The notes beneath the pieces were generated by a model. That model ran no database searches. It saw nothing but the letters and a program-made list of their open reading frames with translations, and was not told the origin of the DNA. The translations under genes were made by a program, and so were the position numbers. From Desulfofustis sp. (GTDB taxonomy: Bacteria; Desulfobacterota; Desulfobulbia; Desulfobulbales; Desulfocapsaceae): a stretch of 6,780 nt of DNA. Numbering within the stretch: the first letter of the stretch is position 1; each line of letters begins with the position of its first letter. Below are positions 1 through 6,476 of the stretch, one piece after another. The stretch lies in NCBI GenBank assembly GCA_030145365.1, contig JAQYVS010000178.1, forward strand, positions 1 through 6,780, given 5' to 3'.

Positions 1-1485
1 CCCCGCGATGAGCTGATCGGCAGGTACAGCCATATCCTTGTTGATGAATACCAGGATATCGACGAAGAGCAGTATGAGCTGATTTCCCTGTTGGCAGGGC
101 GTACCCTGACCGAAGGAGATCAAAAGATGACGCTGCTGGCCGTGGGGGATGATGACCAGAATATCTATCGTTTCCGTGGGGCCAATGTCGATTTTATCCG
201 CAGGTTTCAGGATGATTACCAGGCAGCAGTTCATTACCTGGTCGAGAATTATCGCTCGACCGCCAATATCATAGACGCGGGCAACAGGTTGATCAGCCGG
301 AATCAAGACCGGATGAAGACCGACCATCCCATCCGGATCAACAAGGCCAGAGAAGCCTTACCGCCCGGCGGTAACCTGCAGATCAAGGATCCGGTTGTCC
401 GGGGCAGGGTGCAGGTTCTTGAAGTGGCCGGCCGGGAGGACCAGGCCCTGATTCTTGTAGAGGAGATCAGGCGTCTGCAGCTTGCGGCAACCGATTTTCA
501 ACCGGAACGGTGCGCTGTACTTGCCAGGGAATGGAAAGATCTTGATCTGGTACGCGCACTTTGTGAGGAGGTAGGCATAGAGGTCGGCATCAACTGGGGG
601 CCGAAAGGTATGCCCGGCTTGACCCGGATCAGGGAAAATGCAGTCCTGCTGGAATACCTGAAGCAGAACCGGACAAAGGAAGTGAAGGCAGAGGAGTTGT
701 TTGCCCTGTTGCCGCAGGATACACAACAGGAGAATATCTGGCAGGCAAATCTTCGCGCCATTCTTGAGGAATGGGCTCGGGAAACCAGTGATAACCCACA
801 GCCTGTATCCGCCGTCGAAGACTATCTGTATGAGGTATTAAGTGAGCAGCGCCGTTCCGGCATTGTCGGCAGGGGGCTTTTTCTCTCAACGGTGCATTCA
901 ATTAAAGGGCTGGAATTTGACCATGTCTTTGTAATTGACGGAGGCTGGAGGAATGCGGTTGGAGCAGAGCTGGAAGAGGAGCGAAGGCTATACTATGTCG
1001 CCATGTCCCGGGCCAGGGAAAGTCTGCATCTTTTCTCGCTGAATGGTCATAATCCACATTGTGCTGTTTTGTCGGGAGATTCAATGGTTCGGCGAAGCCT
1101 TGTCCCGGCAGAGCGAACAAGATTGCCTGATTTCCATTATGCTCTGGTGACGATGAAAGATCTGTATCTCGACTATGCCGGAAGAAAATTACCGGAAAAT
1201 CCCATGCACGGAGCGCTTGCTCAACTTGGGGCCGGTGATCTGTTGCAGGCGGAAACACGGAATGACGGAGTAGAACTCATCACCCCTCAGGGAGTGGCCG
1301 TGGCCAGACTGGCGAAAAACGCCTGCCAATATTGGCTGCCAAGGCTGCACACCATCAGGGAAATTAAAGTTGTTGCCATGGTGCAACGGAGGAAGTCCGA
1401 TATTCATGATAAAGATTTTGTTGATCGCTGCAGGAGGGAGAACTGGGAAATACCTCTTGTGGAGCTGAAGGTGAACTGTCAATAA
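1..1485 (+). CDS. UvrD/Rep-family superfamily 1 DNA helicase, C-terminal part (5' end outside window)
   Basis: The frame is open from the first base, so this is the 3' part of a longer gene; an internal TTG at 91 is not the true start. Helicase motifs appear in the right order: Walker B ILVDEYQD at nt 34-57, motif III VGDDDQNIYRFRGA at 142-183, motif IV ENYRST at 244-261, motif V STVHSIKGLEF at 886-918 and motif VI EEERRLYYVAMSRAR at 973-1017. By family knowledge it is an ATP-driven 3'-5' DNA translocase or helicase acting in repair or recombination. Walker A and the Q motif must lie upstream of the window. About 150 residues follow motif VI and end in a basic, Trp-containing tail (CRRENWEIPLVEL) that is not typical of E. 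coli UvrD or Rep. This tail may mean a composite helicase, such as a RecQ-UvrD fusion, but the diagnostic half is not visible. An intact stop sits at 1483-1485. Confidence 0.93.
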   Translation, partial: PRDELIGRYSHILVDEYQDIDEEQYELISLLAGRTLTEGDQKMTLLAVGDDDQNIYRFRGANVDFIRRFQDDYQAAVHYLVENYRSTANIIDAGNRLISRNQDRMKTDHPIRINKAREALPPGGNLQIKDPVVRGRVQVLEVAGREDQALILVEEIRRLQLAATDFQPERCAVLAREWKDLDLVRALCEEVGIEVGINWGPKGMPGLTRIRENAVLLEYLKQNRTKEVKAEELFALLPQDTQQENIWQANLRAILEEWARETSDNPQPVSAVEDYLYEVLSEQRRSGIVGRGLFLSTVHSIKGLEFDHVFVIDGGWRNAVGAELEEERRLYYVAMSRARESLHLFSLNGHNPHCAVLSGDSMVRRSLVPAERTRLPDFHYALVTMKDLYLDYAGRKLPENPMHGALAQLGAGDLLQAETRNDGVELITPQGVAVARLAKNACQYWLPRLHTIREIKVVAMVQRRKSDIHDKDFVDRCRRENWEIPLVELKVNCQ

Positions 1486-1668
1486 AGAGGTAAATAGCAG
1501 TGATGATATGTAGTAACTCAGATTTGATTTTGCAGTTGTTAAAATCTGTTTAGATTAAATATGACGGATTCTGGAAGAAGCTCAAATCTGCATTTACTTC
1601 CCTCCTGTTAAGACTGGCAGGACGAAGCTTTGTCATTCTGCCCCCTGTATTGATGGCGCGGATTATGC
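1486..1668. other. Gap between helicase and transposase with small inverted repeats
   Basis: No gene is visible here. CAGATTT (1519-1525) and AAATCTG (1542-1548) form a perfect 7-bp inverted repeat with a 16-base loop, and AAATCTG recurs at 1584-1590. A second hairpin at 1616-1642 pairs GGCAG with CTGCC around the near-palindrome GACGAAGCTTTGTC. Neither is followed by a U-run, so neither is a convincing terminator. Because IS91-family elements lack ordinary terminal inverted repeats but carry subterminal hairpins, the second one could belong to the 5' (ter-type) end of the adjacent transposase element. That is an inference; no boundary can be placed from one copy. Confidence 0.4.
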
Positions 1669-3099
1669 TTGAACCTTTTCATGGGAGGTCCAGCGCTCTG
1701 CCAAAATACGACTGCGGTGTATCATCCGCGCAAGCCGACCGACTCACAGTTGTACCTGTTACTCCTGAATCATTTCGATCAGTTTGAGCGGATATATGAC
1801 GAACGTTTCGCAAAAAAGTATGGTTTTTACCGCCCCGTCATTTCTGATGTCGTCCGGGCCTACCTCAAATGCGGGGACCTGAAACAGGGCTTTGCCAGAG
1901 TCCGCTGTCCAGACTGCCACTATGAATACCTGTTAGCCTTTTCCTGCAGGGGCCGTTGGTTCTGTCCAAGCTGCCATGCCAAAAAGGTTGTTCAGTTTGG
2001 CGAGGTGCTCCGGGAAAATATCCTTTACCCGGTTCCCCACCGCCAGTATGTTTTCAGCATTCCGATCATCCTGCGCAAATTTTTCCTCTACAATCGCGAC
2101 CTGCTGTCAAAGCTGGCCACATCCGCGGCGAACAGCCTGCTCATCTTCTTTCGCATTGCTCTTGGCCTGGAGGATAGTATCTGTGGTGCGGTAATGACTA
2201 TCCAGACATTCGGTGATTACGCCAGGTGGCATCCCCACATCCATTCAATTGTTGCCGATGGTCTGTTTCGTAGAAGCGGTGTGTTTTACGTCATGCCTAA
2301 AATGAATATCACTCCCATGGCCGAGCTGTTCCGGGCCAATGTGCTGTCCATGCTGAAAGAGGAGGGATTGATTGATGAAACCTTTGTCACCATGATTATG
2401 CAGTGGCGGCACACATCTGGATTCAGCGTGGACAATTCCGTGTGTATTGCCAGGGACGATGATAAAGGAATAACTAGCCTGGCCCAATATATCATTCGCA
2501 GCCCTTTTTCCATCAACAAGATCACTTATAACGATGACAGCGGCATGGTGGTCTATCGGTCGAAAATGACCCATGGGAAAAACAAGAAGAACTTTTCCAT
2601 CTCCACTGCGGAAGAATTCATTGCCGCGATAACGCAGCACATCCCGGATAAGAATTTACAACTTGTAAGGTATTTCGGCTGGTATTTAAACCGGATGCGA
2701 GGGGAACGGCTTAAGCAGGAGATTGAGGAAAGGGATGAAAATAAAAATGACGAAATCGAAATCATCGATGTCTCGGAGTACAAGCCCCGCAAAATCCCTC
2801 CGCCGACGTGGCGGGAGTGCATAAAAAAAGTTTGGGAAGTAGATCCGCTAAAATGTCCGCACTGTACGGGAGAGATGAAGATTATCAGCTTCATCAACGA
2901 GCGGCCGGTGATCCGGAAGATCCTGGAGCACCTGAACCTGTGGATAGGTGAGCCAAAGCAGCGTCCACCACCAGCGTGGGCAGGACTGGAACAGCTTGTT
3001 CGGAAACCGCAGTCGCCAGCTGCGGAGCAGTCAGTGCAGCATGAGCTTTTCGACGATGGCTGGCCTGGTTTTGAAAATCAATATATTACCTATGATTGA
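1669..3099 (+). CDS. IS91-like HUH rolling-circle transposase with N-terminal zinc ribbon
   Basis: Catalyses single-strand nicking and transfer in rolling-circle-type transposition, by family knowledge. Residues (counted from the TTG at 1669) show an N-terminal zinc ribbon with Cys80-x2-Cys83, Cys93 and Cys99-x2-Cys102, then the metal-binding HUH motif His190-Ile-His192 inside HPHIHSIVADG. Next comes Tyr274 in LAQYIIRSPFS, the position matching the IS91 catalytic tyrosine region, and then YFGWY at 335-339 followed by NRMRG. A second CxxC (Cys396, Cys399; CPHCTGEMK) lies near the C-terminus. At 476 aa it is of normal length for this group and has no internal frameshift, so it may be active. 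The start is uncertain: TTG 1669, ATG 1681 and GTG 1717 are all in frame, and none has a well-placed Shine-Dalgarno. Conservation seems to begin at YHPRKP, just after the GTG. It converges on the secreted-protein gene 146 bases downstream. Confidence 0.93.
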   Translation: MNLFMGGPALCQNTTAVYHPRKPTDSQLYLLLLNHFDQFERIYDERFAKKYGFYRPVISDVVRAYLKCGDLKQGFARVRCPDCHYEYLLAFSCRGRWFCPSCHAKKVVQFGEVLRENILYPVPHRQYVFSIPIILRKFFLYNRDLLSKLATSAANSLLIFFRIALGLEDSICGAVMTIQTFGDYARWHPHIHSIVADGLFRRSGVFYVMPKMNITPMAELFRANVLSMLKEEGLIDETFVTMIMQWRHTSGFSVDNSVCIARDDDKGITSLAQYIIRSPFSINKITYNDDSGMVVYRSKMTHGKNKKNFSISTAEEFIAAITQHIPDKNLQLVRYFGWYLNRMRGERLKQEIEERDENKNDEIEIIDVSEYKPRKIPPPTWRECIKKVWEVDPLKCPHCTGEMKIISFINERPVIRKILEHLNLWIGEPKQRPPPAWAGLEQLVRKPQSPAAEQSVQHELFDDGWPGFENQYITYD

Positions 3100-3138
3100 C
3101 AGTCCATCCAAAATTAACACCTCTCTACATTCTCCATT

Positions 3139-3151
3139 CCGACTATATCGG
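3139..3151. repeat. Small hairpin downstream of the transposase
   Basis: CCGA and TCGG pair around a CTATA loop, 40 bases after the transposase stop. It has no U-tract, so it is a poor terminator. Its position fits a subterminal (ori-type) hairpin of an IS91-like element, but a 4-bp stem is weak evidence. Confidence 0.25.
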
Positions 3152-3212
3152 CTATACCTGGACCAATATAAAAACCGTTGCAGCGCAGCACGTTCCTGGT
3201 TTCCCCTGAAAA

Positions 3213-3269
3213 GTGCCGCTGACCATTCTTCGGCAGCTACCGGCGTCAGCCTTGACTACCGAGCGGCAC
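3213..3269. repeat. Perfect 8-bp inverted repeat straddling the 3' end of the secreted-protein gene
   Basis: GTGCCGCT (3213-3220) and AGCGGCAC (3262-3269) are exact reverse complements 41 bases apart. A nested pair GCTGAC (3218-3223) and GTCAGC (3245-3250) partly overlaps the left arm, so two alternative foldings compete. The structure spans the stop codon (complement of 3246-3248) of the minus-strand gene. It could slow or end convergent transcription or mark an element end. There is no U-run to support an intrinsic terminator in either direction. Confidence 0.4.
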
Positions 3270-6026
3270 GCTGATAGTGGTTGTTCCTGTCGTGCTGTTT
3301 CCAGAGTCATCATTGCATTCCACAGTAACCGTGTAAGTGCGACCGTCCCCGGAGCCGGCACGCTCTGCTCTAAGTTTGAGAGCAAGGCTTCCTTCGGTAA
3401 AGATCCAGTCAGGTGAGGTATGGCCATCATCGTCGCCATCGATAGGCTCGTCGCTTGACACACCAGTGATTTTGCAAGGAATCGAATCATAGCATGCGTC
3501 GTCTACATCGACGGTGATAACTACGTCCCTCATTTTGTGATTGGGCCGCACGAGCACGTTCGGCTCGGCTGTAACACTGGTAATCCCAGGTGCCGTCGTA
3601 TCAGCAACTGAAACTGTCGTTTCGCAGCTAGCTTCATTGTCTCCCCCATCAACAGCGGTATAGGTTACAGTAGTGTCCCCAAGCGGGTAGCTTGAAGATC
3701 CGGGGTTATTTACTGTCACAGCTGTGCAGCTATCAAACGCAAAGGCATCTCCGGGATCAACTGCTGCCTGACCATCACTTTGGCACTCTGCAGCAACAGG
3801 GGCGGGGCAGGTGATTTCAGGCGGTGTACAGTCTTGAACCGTTACGGTCGCAGTGCAGGAATCACTCTTGCATTTTGAATCCTCAACGCTCAGGGTAATA
3901 AGATGCTCTCCAATGGGATAACGTCCGGTCGGCAACTCAGTAACCGTTATAGCTTCCCCTTCGGGATCGAAAGAGCCGTTGTCGACACTTGCCGAAGTAC
4001 TGCAGGTTAGCGAATCAGCACATTGTGTTACATCAACGCATACTGCTTCAGGGGCGCTATGGGTGTTGTCCAGAGCGGGATCTTCCTGTAAGGGATTGAA
4101 CAGGGTTGGGCAATTATCGCAATTGGCCCCCCAGCCATCGTTATCGGCATCGCCTCCGCAATCCTCGTCACGGATACCGTCGCAGTCGTTGTCTATGCCA
4201 TCGCACACCTCAGGATCAAGATTGGGCGGGAGATCCATCACAACGGAATGTATTTTATTTTCAAAATTATAAGGGAAATCATCAGGATCTGTCGGTAAAT
4301 TACCAACAAGCCCACTATCCGCATACTCCTTTGGAATTTTCTTTAGATCATCAATCCAGTGCGGTTGACCATCTCCAATAAGCTCTATGTAGTTACCTTC
4401 ACCAGATTCATGTTCGTACAACCAAGCGCTTTGGCCATCCATCAGGTTCCAGGTCACAGCACTGGCTTCATCGCCAAAACCATCATCGTATTTATCCAGG
4501 TCCCACCAGTCGTCTTTACTAAAATCAATAAAGTCGAACATCACGCTTTGGTCTGGGGATCCGTCTGTATCTCCACACTCTCCATAAAGCCAGCCACAGG
4601 GATCGTCGTACAGTTCCACCCACCCACAGTGCGTATTTCTGGGCAGTGTTCCTTTTAAATCGATTCCTCGGAATTCACCCATCTGAAGCGATCCATATCT
4701 CTTATCCGACCCTTGAAGTGGCCCTTGATTATCATGGGTCCCAGAATAGAGAAGAAGCTGCCCTGACGGACTGACATAGGCACCGCCTGCTGCGTCAAAG
4801 TCGCCCATCAGTGGTGTATTTAATTTCATATGTTTTTGGCCATAGATGGTGATAGCTTGTGAATTGTCCGTCTCACGGATCTTGCTGATGTCTACATGGA
4901 AATAAGCGACCCAATCGGTTCCTTTTAGCTTAAATTTTTCAGGGTCTCTCAAATTATCTGTGCCGATCAGGTAATGATAACCGAGGGGGTCTTTTACGAA
5001 GTTCAGAGTCTGCCAATTATGCCAACCGCTGCCCATAGAATCCTTGTTCCATTCCCTAAGGCCTATGTCAACTCTTGTAGTTTTGCGTAGATCGTCCGAG
5101 TTTGACCAGCCGAAATAGTACCTTGTGTCATCATCGGTCCAGAGAAACAGATAGCGGCCCTCTGTGCTGCTTACGTTTGGTGGAACGTCCTCAGGGTCTA
5201 CATAGGTTGCGGCCACAAGTTTTATCCCGTTGTCTCCAAAGGAGCCTGGCCATGGATTTATCGTACGTATTAGCTTTGGTAACGCCGGGGTGCTGACATC
5301 TATGATCGCAATAACGCCATCCTGACCTCCAGATTCCGCGCAATTTGCGACCCACTCTCCATTCCAAGTCCCATGTTCAAATCTTTCACAGCTCTTTTCC
5401 AGAGCTACCAGTAAAATGTCGCCTACAACCTGCATTCCGCCTGGGTGCATATACTTAGGCGATTCGCCCGAGAACCCTTCCGCTTCCGGGAAGTCCCCAT
5501 CGAAGTGGTAGCTATATTGAGCAAAGTCCCCAGCAGGCGGCAACGTATCCCCCAGATGCTTATCCGTTTTTAAAAGATTAGATCGGAGGCGTTCGCCATA
5601 AACATCTCTGCTACTCATGACTACGGCTACCAATTCGCCAGCATGCTTAGCCCCCTTCCAGCCCCCGCAACCATATAAATCATCGAAGGTATCACAGATC
5701 GATAAGATATCTTTAATTTTGCCGTCGTTTCCGCTTCTGCTCAGGAGCAGATAGGGCATTCCATCCGAACTATCATTGACACGTGCAATTCCCTGGTAAT
5801 GCACACATGCACAGGCATCATCGGCATTGACCCGCCAGGCGCCAAGAGGTTCACCATGAGCTGCAAGATTCAAGAACTGGTATCCCAGGTCGACAACACG
5901 CGGATTCTCCATTCCCGCACTATCCCGCGCCGGGTCGTCTGCAATGGCCGACTGCTCCAGAAAAGCTATTATTGAAAATGTAATGCAGATAAAAAGGCCG
6001 ACTATTCTTGTCAGTTTCGTATTCAT
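3246..6026 (-). CDS. Exported multidomain protein: LVIVD-like, beta/gamma-crystallin-like, MopE-type motif and HYR domains
   Basis: A 926-aa protein with a Sec signal peptide: Lys4 and Arg7, a hydrophobic core at 8-23, and an Ala-Ile-Ala site before Asp30. Residues 70-260 carry LVIVD/beta-propeller-like strands (HYQGIARV, HPGGMQVVGDILLVALE, GVIAIIDVSTPALPKLI). Residues 521-597 resemble a beta/gamma-crystallin unit. Residues 607-640 hold a MopE-like Asp/Cys motif (VCDGIDNDCDG, then DADNDGWGANCDNC), probably binding calcium or another metal. Two HYR-like domains follow (about 663-732 and 733-809, the second starting CTPPEITCPAPVAAEC). A C-terminal module at 810-926 has PNHKM, SPDW, LRAER and GRTYTVTV. 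No sortase signal, transmembrane anchor or enzyme motif is visible, so it is likely a secreted surface or matrix protein; its exact job is unknown. ATG 6026 is fixed as the start by an in-frame TAA just before it. A riboswitch and poly-G tract lie upstream. Confidence 0.9.
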   Translation of the reverse strand: MNTKLTRIVGLFICITFSIIAFLEQSAIADDPARDSAGMENPRVVDLGYQFLNLAAHGEPLGAWRVNADDACACVHYQGIARVNDSSDGMPYLLLSRSGNDGKIKDILSICDTFDDLYGCGGWKGAKHAGELVAVVMSSRDVYGERLRSNLLKTDKHLGDTLPPAGDFAQYSYHFDGDFPEAEGFSGESPKYMHPGGMQVVGDILLVALEKSCERFEHGTWNGEWVANCAESGGQDGVIAIIDVSTPALPKLIRTINPWPGSFGDNGIKLVAATYVDPEDVPPNVSSTEGRYLFLWTDDDTRYYFGWSNSDDLRKTTRVDIGLREWNKDSMGSGWHNWQTLNFVKDPLGYHYLIGTDNLRDPEKFKLKGTDWVAYFHVDISKIRETDNSQAITIYGQKHMKLNTPLMGDFDAAGGAYVSPSGQLLLYSGTHDNQGPLQGSDKRYGSLQMGEFRGIDLKGTLPRNTHCGWVELYDDPCGWLYGECGDTDGSPDQSVMFDFIDFSKDDWWDLDKYDDGFGDEASAVTWNLMDGQSAWLYEHESGEGNYIELIGDGQPHWIDDLKKIPKEYADSGLVGNLPTDPDDFPYNFENKIHSVVMDLPPNLDPEVCDGIDNDCDGIRDEDCGGDADNDGWGANCDNCPTLFNPLQEDPALDNTHSAPEAVCVDVTQCADSLTCSTSASVDNGSFDPEGEAITVTELPTGRYPIGEHLITLSVEDSKCKSDSCTATVTVQDCTPPEITCPAPVAAECQSDGQAAVDPGDAFAFDSCTAVTVNNPGSSSYPLGDTTVTYTAVDGGDNEASCETTVSVADTTAPGITSVTAEPNVLVRPNHKMRDVVITVDVDDACYDSIPCKITGVSSDEPIDGDDDGHTSPDWIFTEGSLALKLRAERAGSGDGRTYTVTVECNDDSGNSTTGTTTISVPLGSQG

Positions 6027-6041
6027 TTAGATCCCCCCCCC
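6027..6041 (-). promoter_or_regulatory. G-rich ribosome binding site containing a nine-G homopolymer
   Basis: On the minus strand the start codon is preceded by AAAAGGGGGGGGGATCTAA. The nine G (complement of 6033-6041) lie six bases before ATG, ideal Shine-Dalgarno spacing, and no other purine-rich site is close. The homopolymer therefore serves as the ribosome binding site. Runs of this length are prone to slipped-strand length change, which would alter spacing and strength without shifting the reading frame. Confidence 0.6.
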
Positions 6042-6100
6042 TTTTGTCAACCAAAACTTTAGCTGATTCAAAGTACATGTAATGGAATAGAGCAAATTTA

Positions 6101-6114
6101 GGAAATGATTTTCC
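6101..6114. repeat. Small hairpin in the leader
   Basis: GGAAA and TTTCC pair around TGAT. This is a 5-bp stem in the untranslated leader of the secreted-protein gene, of unknown relevance; it may be chance in AT-rich DNA. Confidence 0.2.
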
Positions 6115-6146
6115 CCAGGAAAAAATATGCTAGATCGATTTTATCG

Positions 6147-6156
6147 ACCTCCTTTC
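6147..6156 (-). promoter_or_regulatory. Orphan Shine-Dalgarno-like sequence in the leader
   Basis: The minus strand reads GAAAGGAGGT, near-perfect complementarity to the 16S rRNA 3' end, just downstream of the riboswitch terminator. No ATG, GTG or TTG follows at a usable distance (the next bases are CGATAAAATCGATC), and the real start is about 120 bases further on. It may be the relic of a former riboswitch-controlled gene start, a ribosome standby site, or chance. Confidence 0.4.
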
Positions 6157-6164
6157 AAGATTGT

Positions 6165-6207
6165 AAAAAAAATAGCCGAACCACCTTACTCAAAGGCAGC
6201 TCGGCTA
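6165..6207 (-). terminator. Intrinsic terminator of the riboswitch expression platform
   Basis: On the minus strand AGCCGAGCTGCCTT pairs with AAGGTGGTTCGGCT around a TGAGT loop. This gives a continuous 14-bp stem with three G-U pairs, directly followed by eight T. The 5' arm is the same sequence that forms the 3' strands of aptamer helices P1 and P3, so aptamer and terminator cannot coexist. Readthrough would be needed to reach the secreted-protein gene. Confidence 0.9.
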
Positions 6208-6258
6208 TCAGTTAAGACCCGTAGCTTTCCGTCCCTGCCTCACAGCAGGTTTGGCTTT
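6192..6258 (-). ncRNA. GEMM-I (cyclic di-GMP-I-like) riboswitch aptamer
   Basis: The minus strand carries the GEMM layout. It begins with GCCAAACC (consensus GGCAAACC), followed by hairpin CCTGCT-GTGA-GGCAGG with a GNRA tetraloop. Next is GGGACGGAAAGC (consensus GGGACGCAAAGC), then CTACGGGTCTTAA with receptor-like CTTAA. It ends with GATAGCCGAGCTGCC (consensus GATAGCCGGGTTGCC). P1 pairs AAAGCCA with TGCCTTT across one C-C mismatch. By eye alignment to the Vibrio Vc2 aptamer, the ligand-contacting G20 position is G, A47 is A and C92 is C, which favours c-di-GMP over the cGAMP-type variant (A at position 20). Departures from consensus (ACGG for ACGC, the P1 mismatches) could weaken binding. The 3' side overlaps the terminator stem, predicting an ON switch: ligand stabilises P1 and prevents termination. 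The controlled gene is the exported protein downstream. Confidence 0.85.
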
Positions 6259-6287
6259 ATCTTAGTCCTTTTATGTAACATGCAATA

Positions 6288-6293
6288 ATTATA
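6288..6293 (-). promoter_or_regulatory. Candidate -10 box for the riboswitch transcript
   Basis: A perfect TATAAT lies on the minus strand about 30 bases upstream of the aptamer. Transcription would start near 6281, leaving a short run before P1, as is usual for riboswitches. The -35 region at about 6311-6316 (CATTAT on the minus strand) is a poor match, so the promoter may need an activator. A TTGACC at 6337-6342 is too far away to be its partner. Confidence 0.45.
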
Positions 6294-6476
6294 CCGTAAT
6301 ACAGGTAGATATAATGTTTCCTTTGTATCCATTGTGGGTCAATGCTTTTAGCGGAAAAGTCAAAACACTGATTGTTAGTGTTGATCCTGCTTTCCCGATT
6401 TACTGGACCGGATTTCAAGAAAAAAGTCCAGATCTTCGGAAAATAAATTGGATAATCAATTGATATAATATAGATT

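Larger units (their letters stand above)
1669..3245 (+). mobile_element. IS91-like insertion element (ends not defined)
   Basis: The transposase gene marks an IS91-type element. This family has no long terminal inverted repeats and makes no target duplication, so the ends cannot be located from one copy. The coordinates given cover only the transposase gene and the following gap, as a minimum. Short hairpins flank the gene: GGCAG/CTGCC at 1616-1642 upstream, and CCGA-CTATA-TCGG at 3139-3151 downstream. They are candidate subterminal structures. The neighbouring helicase and secreted-protein genes both reach plausible stops, so the insertion may lie between genes and not inside one. Confidence 0.55.

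Noticed and set aside
1519..1548. CAGATTT/AAATCTG as helicase terminator
   Set aside because: AT-rich 7-bp stem with a 16-base loop and no U-run; unlikely to terminate.
1956..2194. Alternative-frame ORFs within the transposase
   Set aside because: The main frame carries the zinc ribbon and HUH motifs; the overlapping frames have no ribosome binding site or recognisable features.
3979..4658. Plus-strand open frames opposite the secreted-protein gene
   Set aside because: They are antisense shadows of a well-supported coding region and show no domain-like sequence.
6045..6050. TTGACA on the minus strand just upstream of the poly-G run, resembling a -35 box
   Set aside because: With 17-base spacing the -10 box would fall on the start codon (AATGAA), so it cannot serve this gene's mRNA.
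6337..6342. TTGACC as -35 box of the riboswitch promoter
   Set aside because: It is 43 bases from TATAAT, far beyond normal spacing; 17 bases downstream reads AAACAT, a poor -10.
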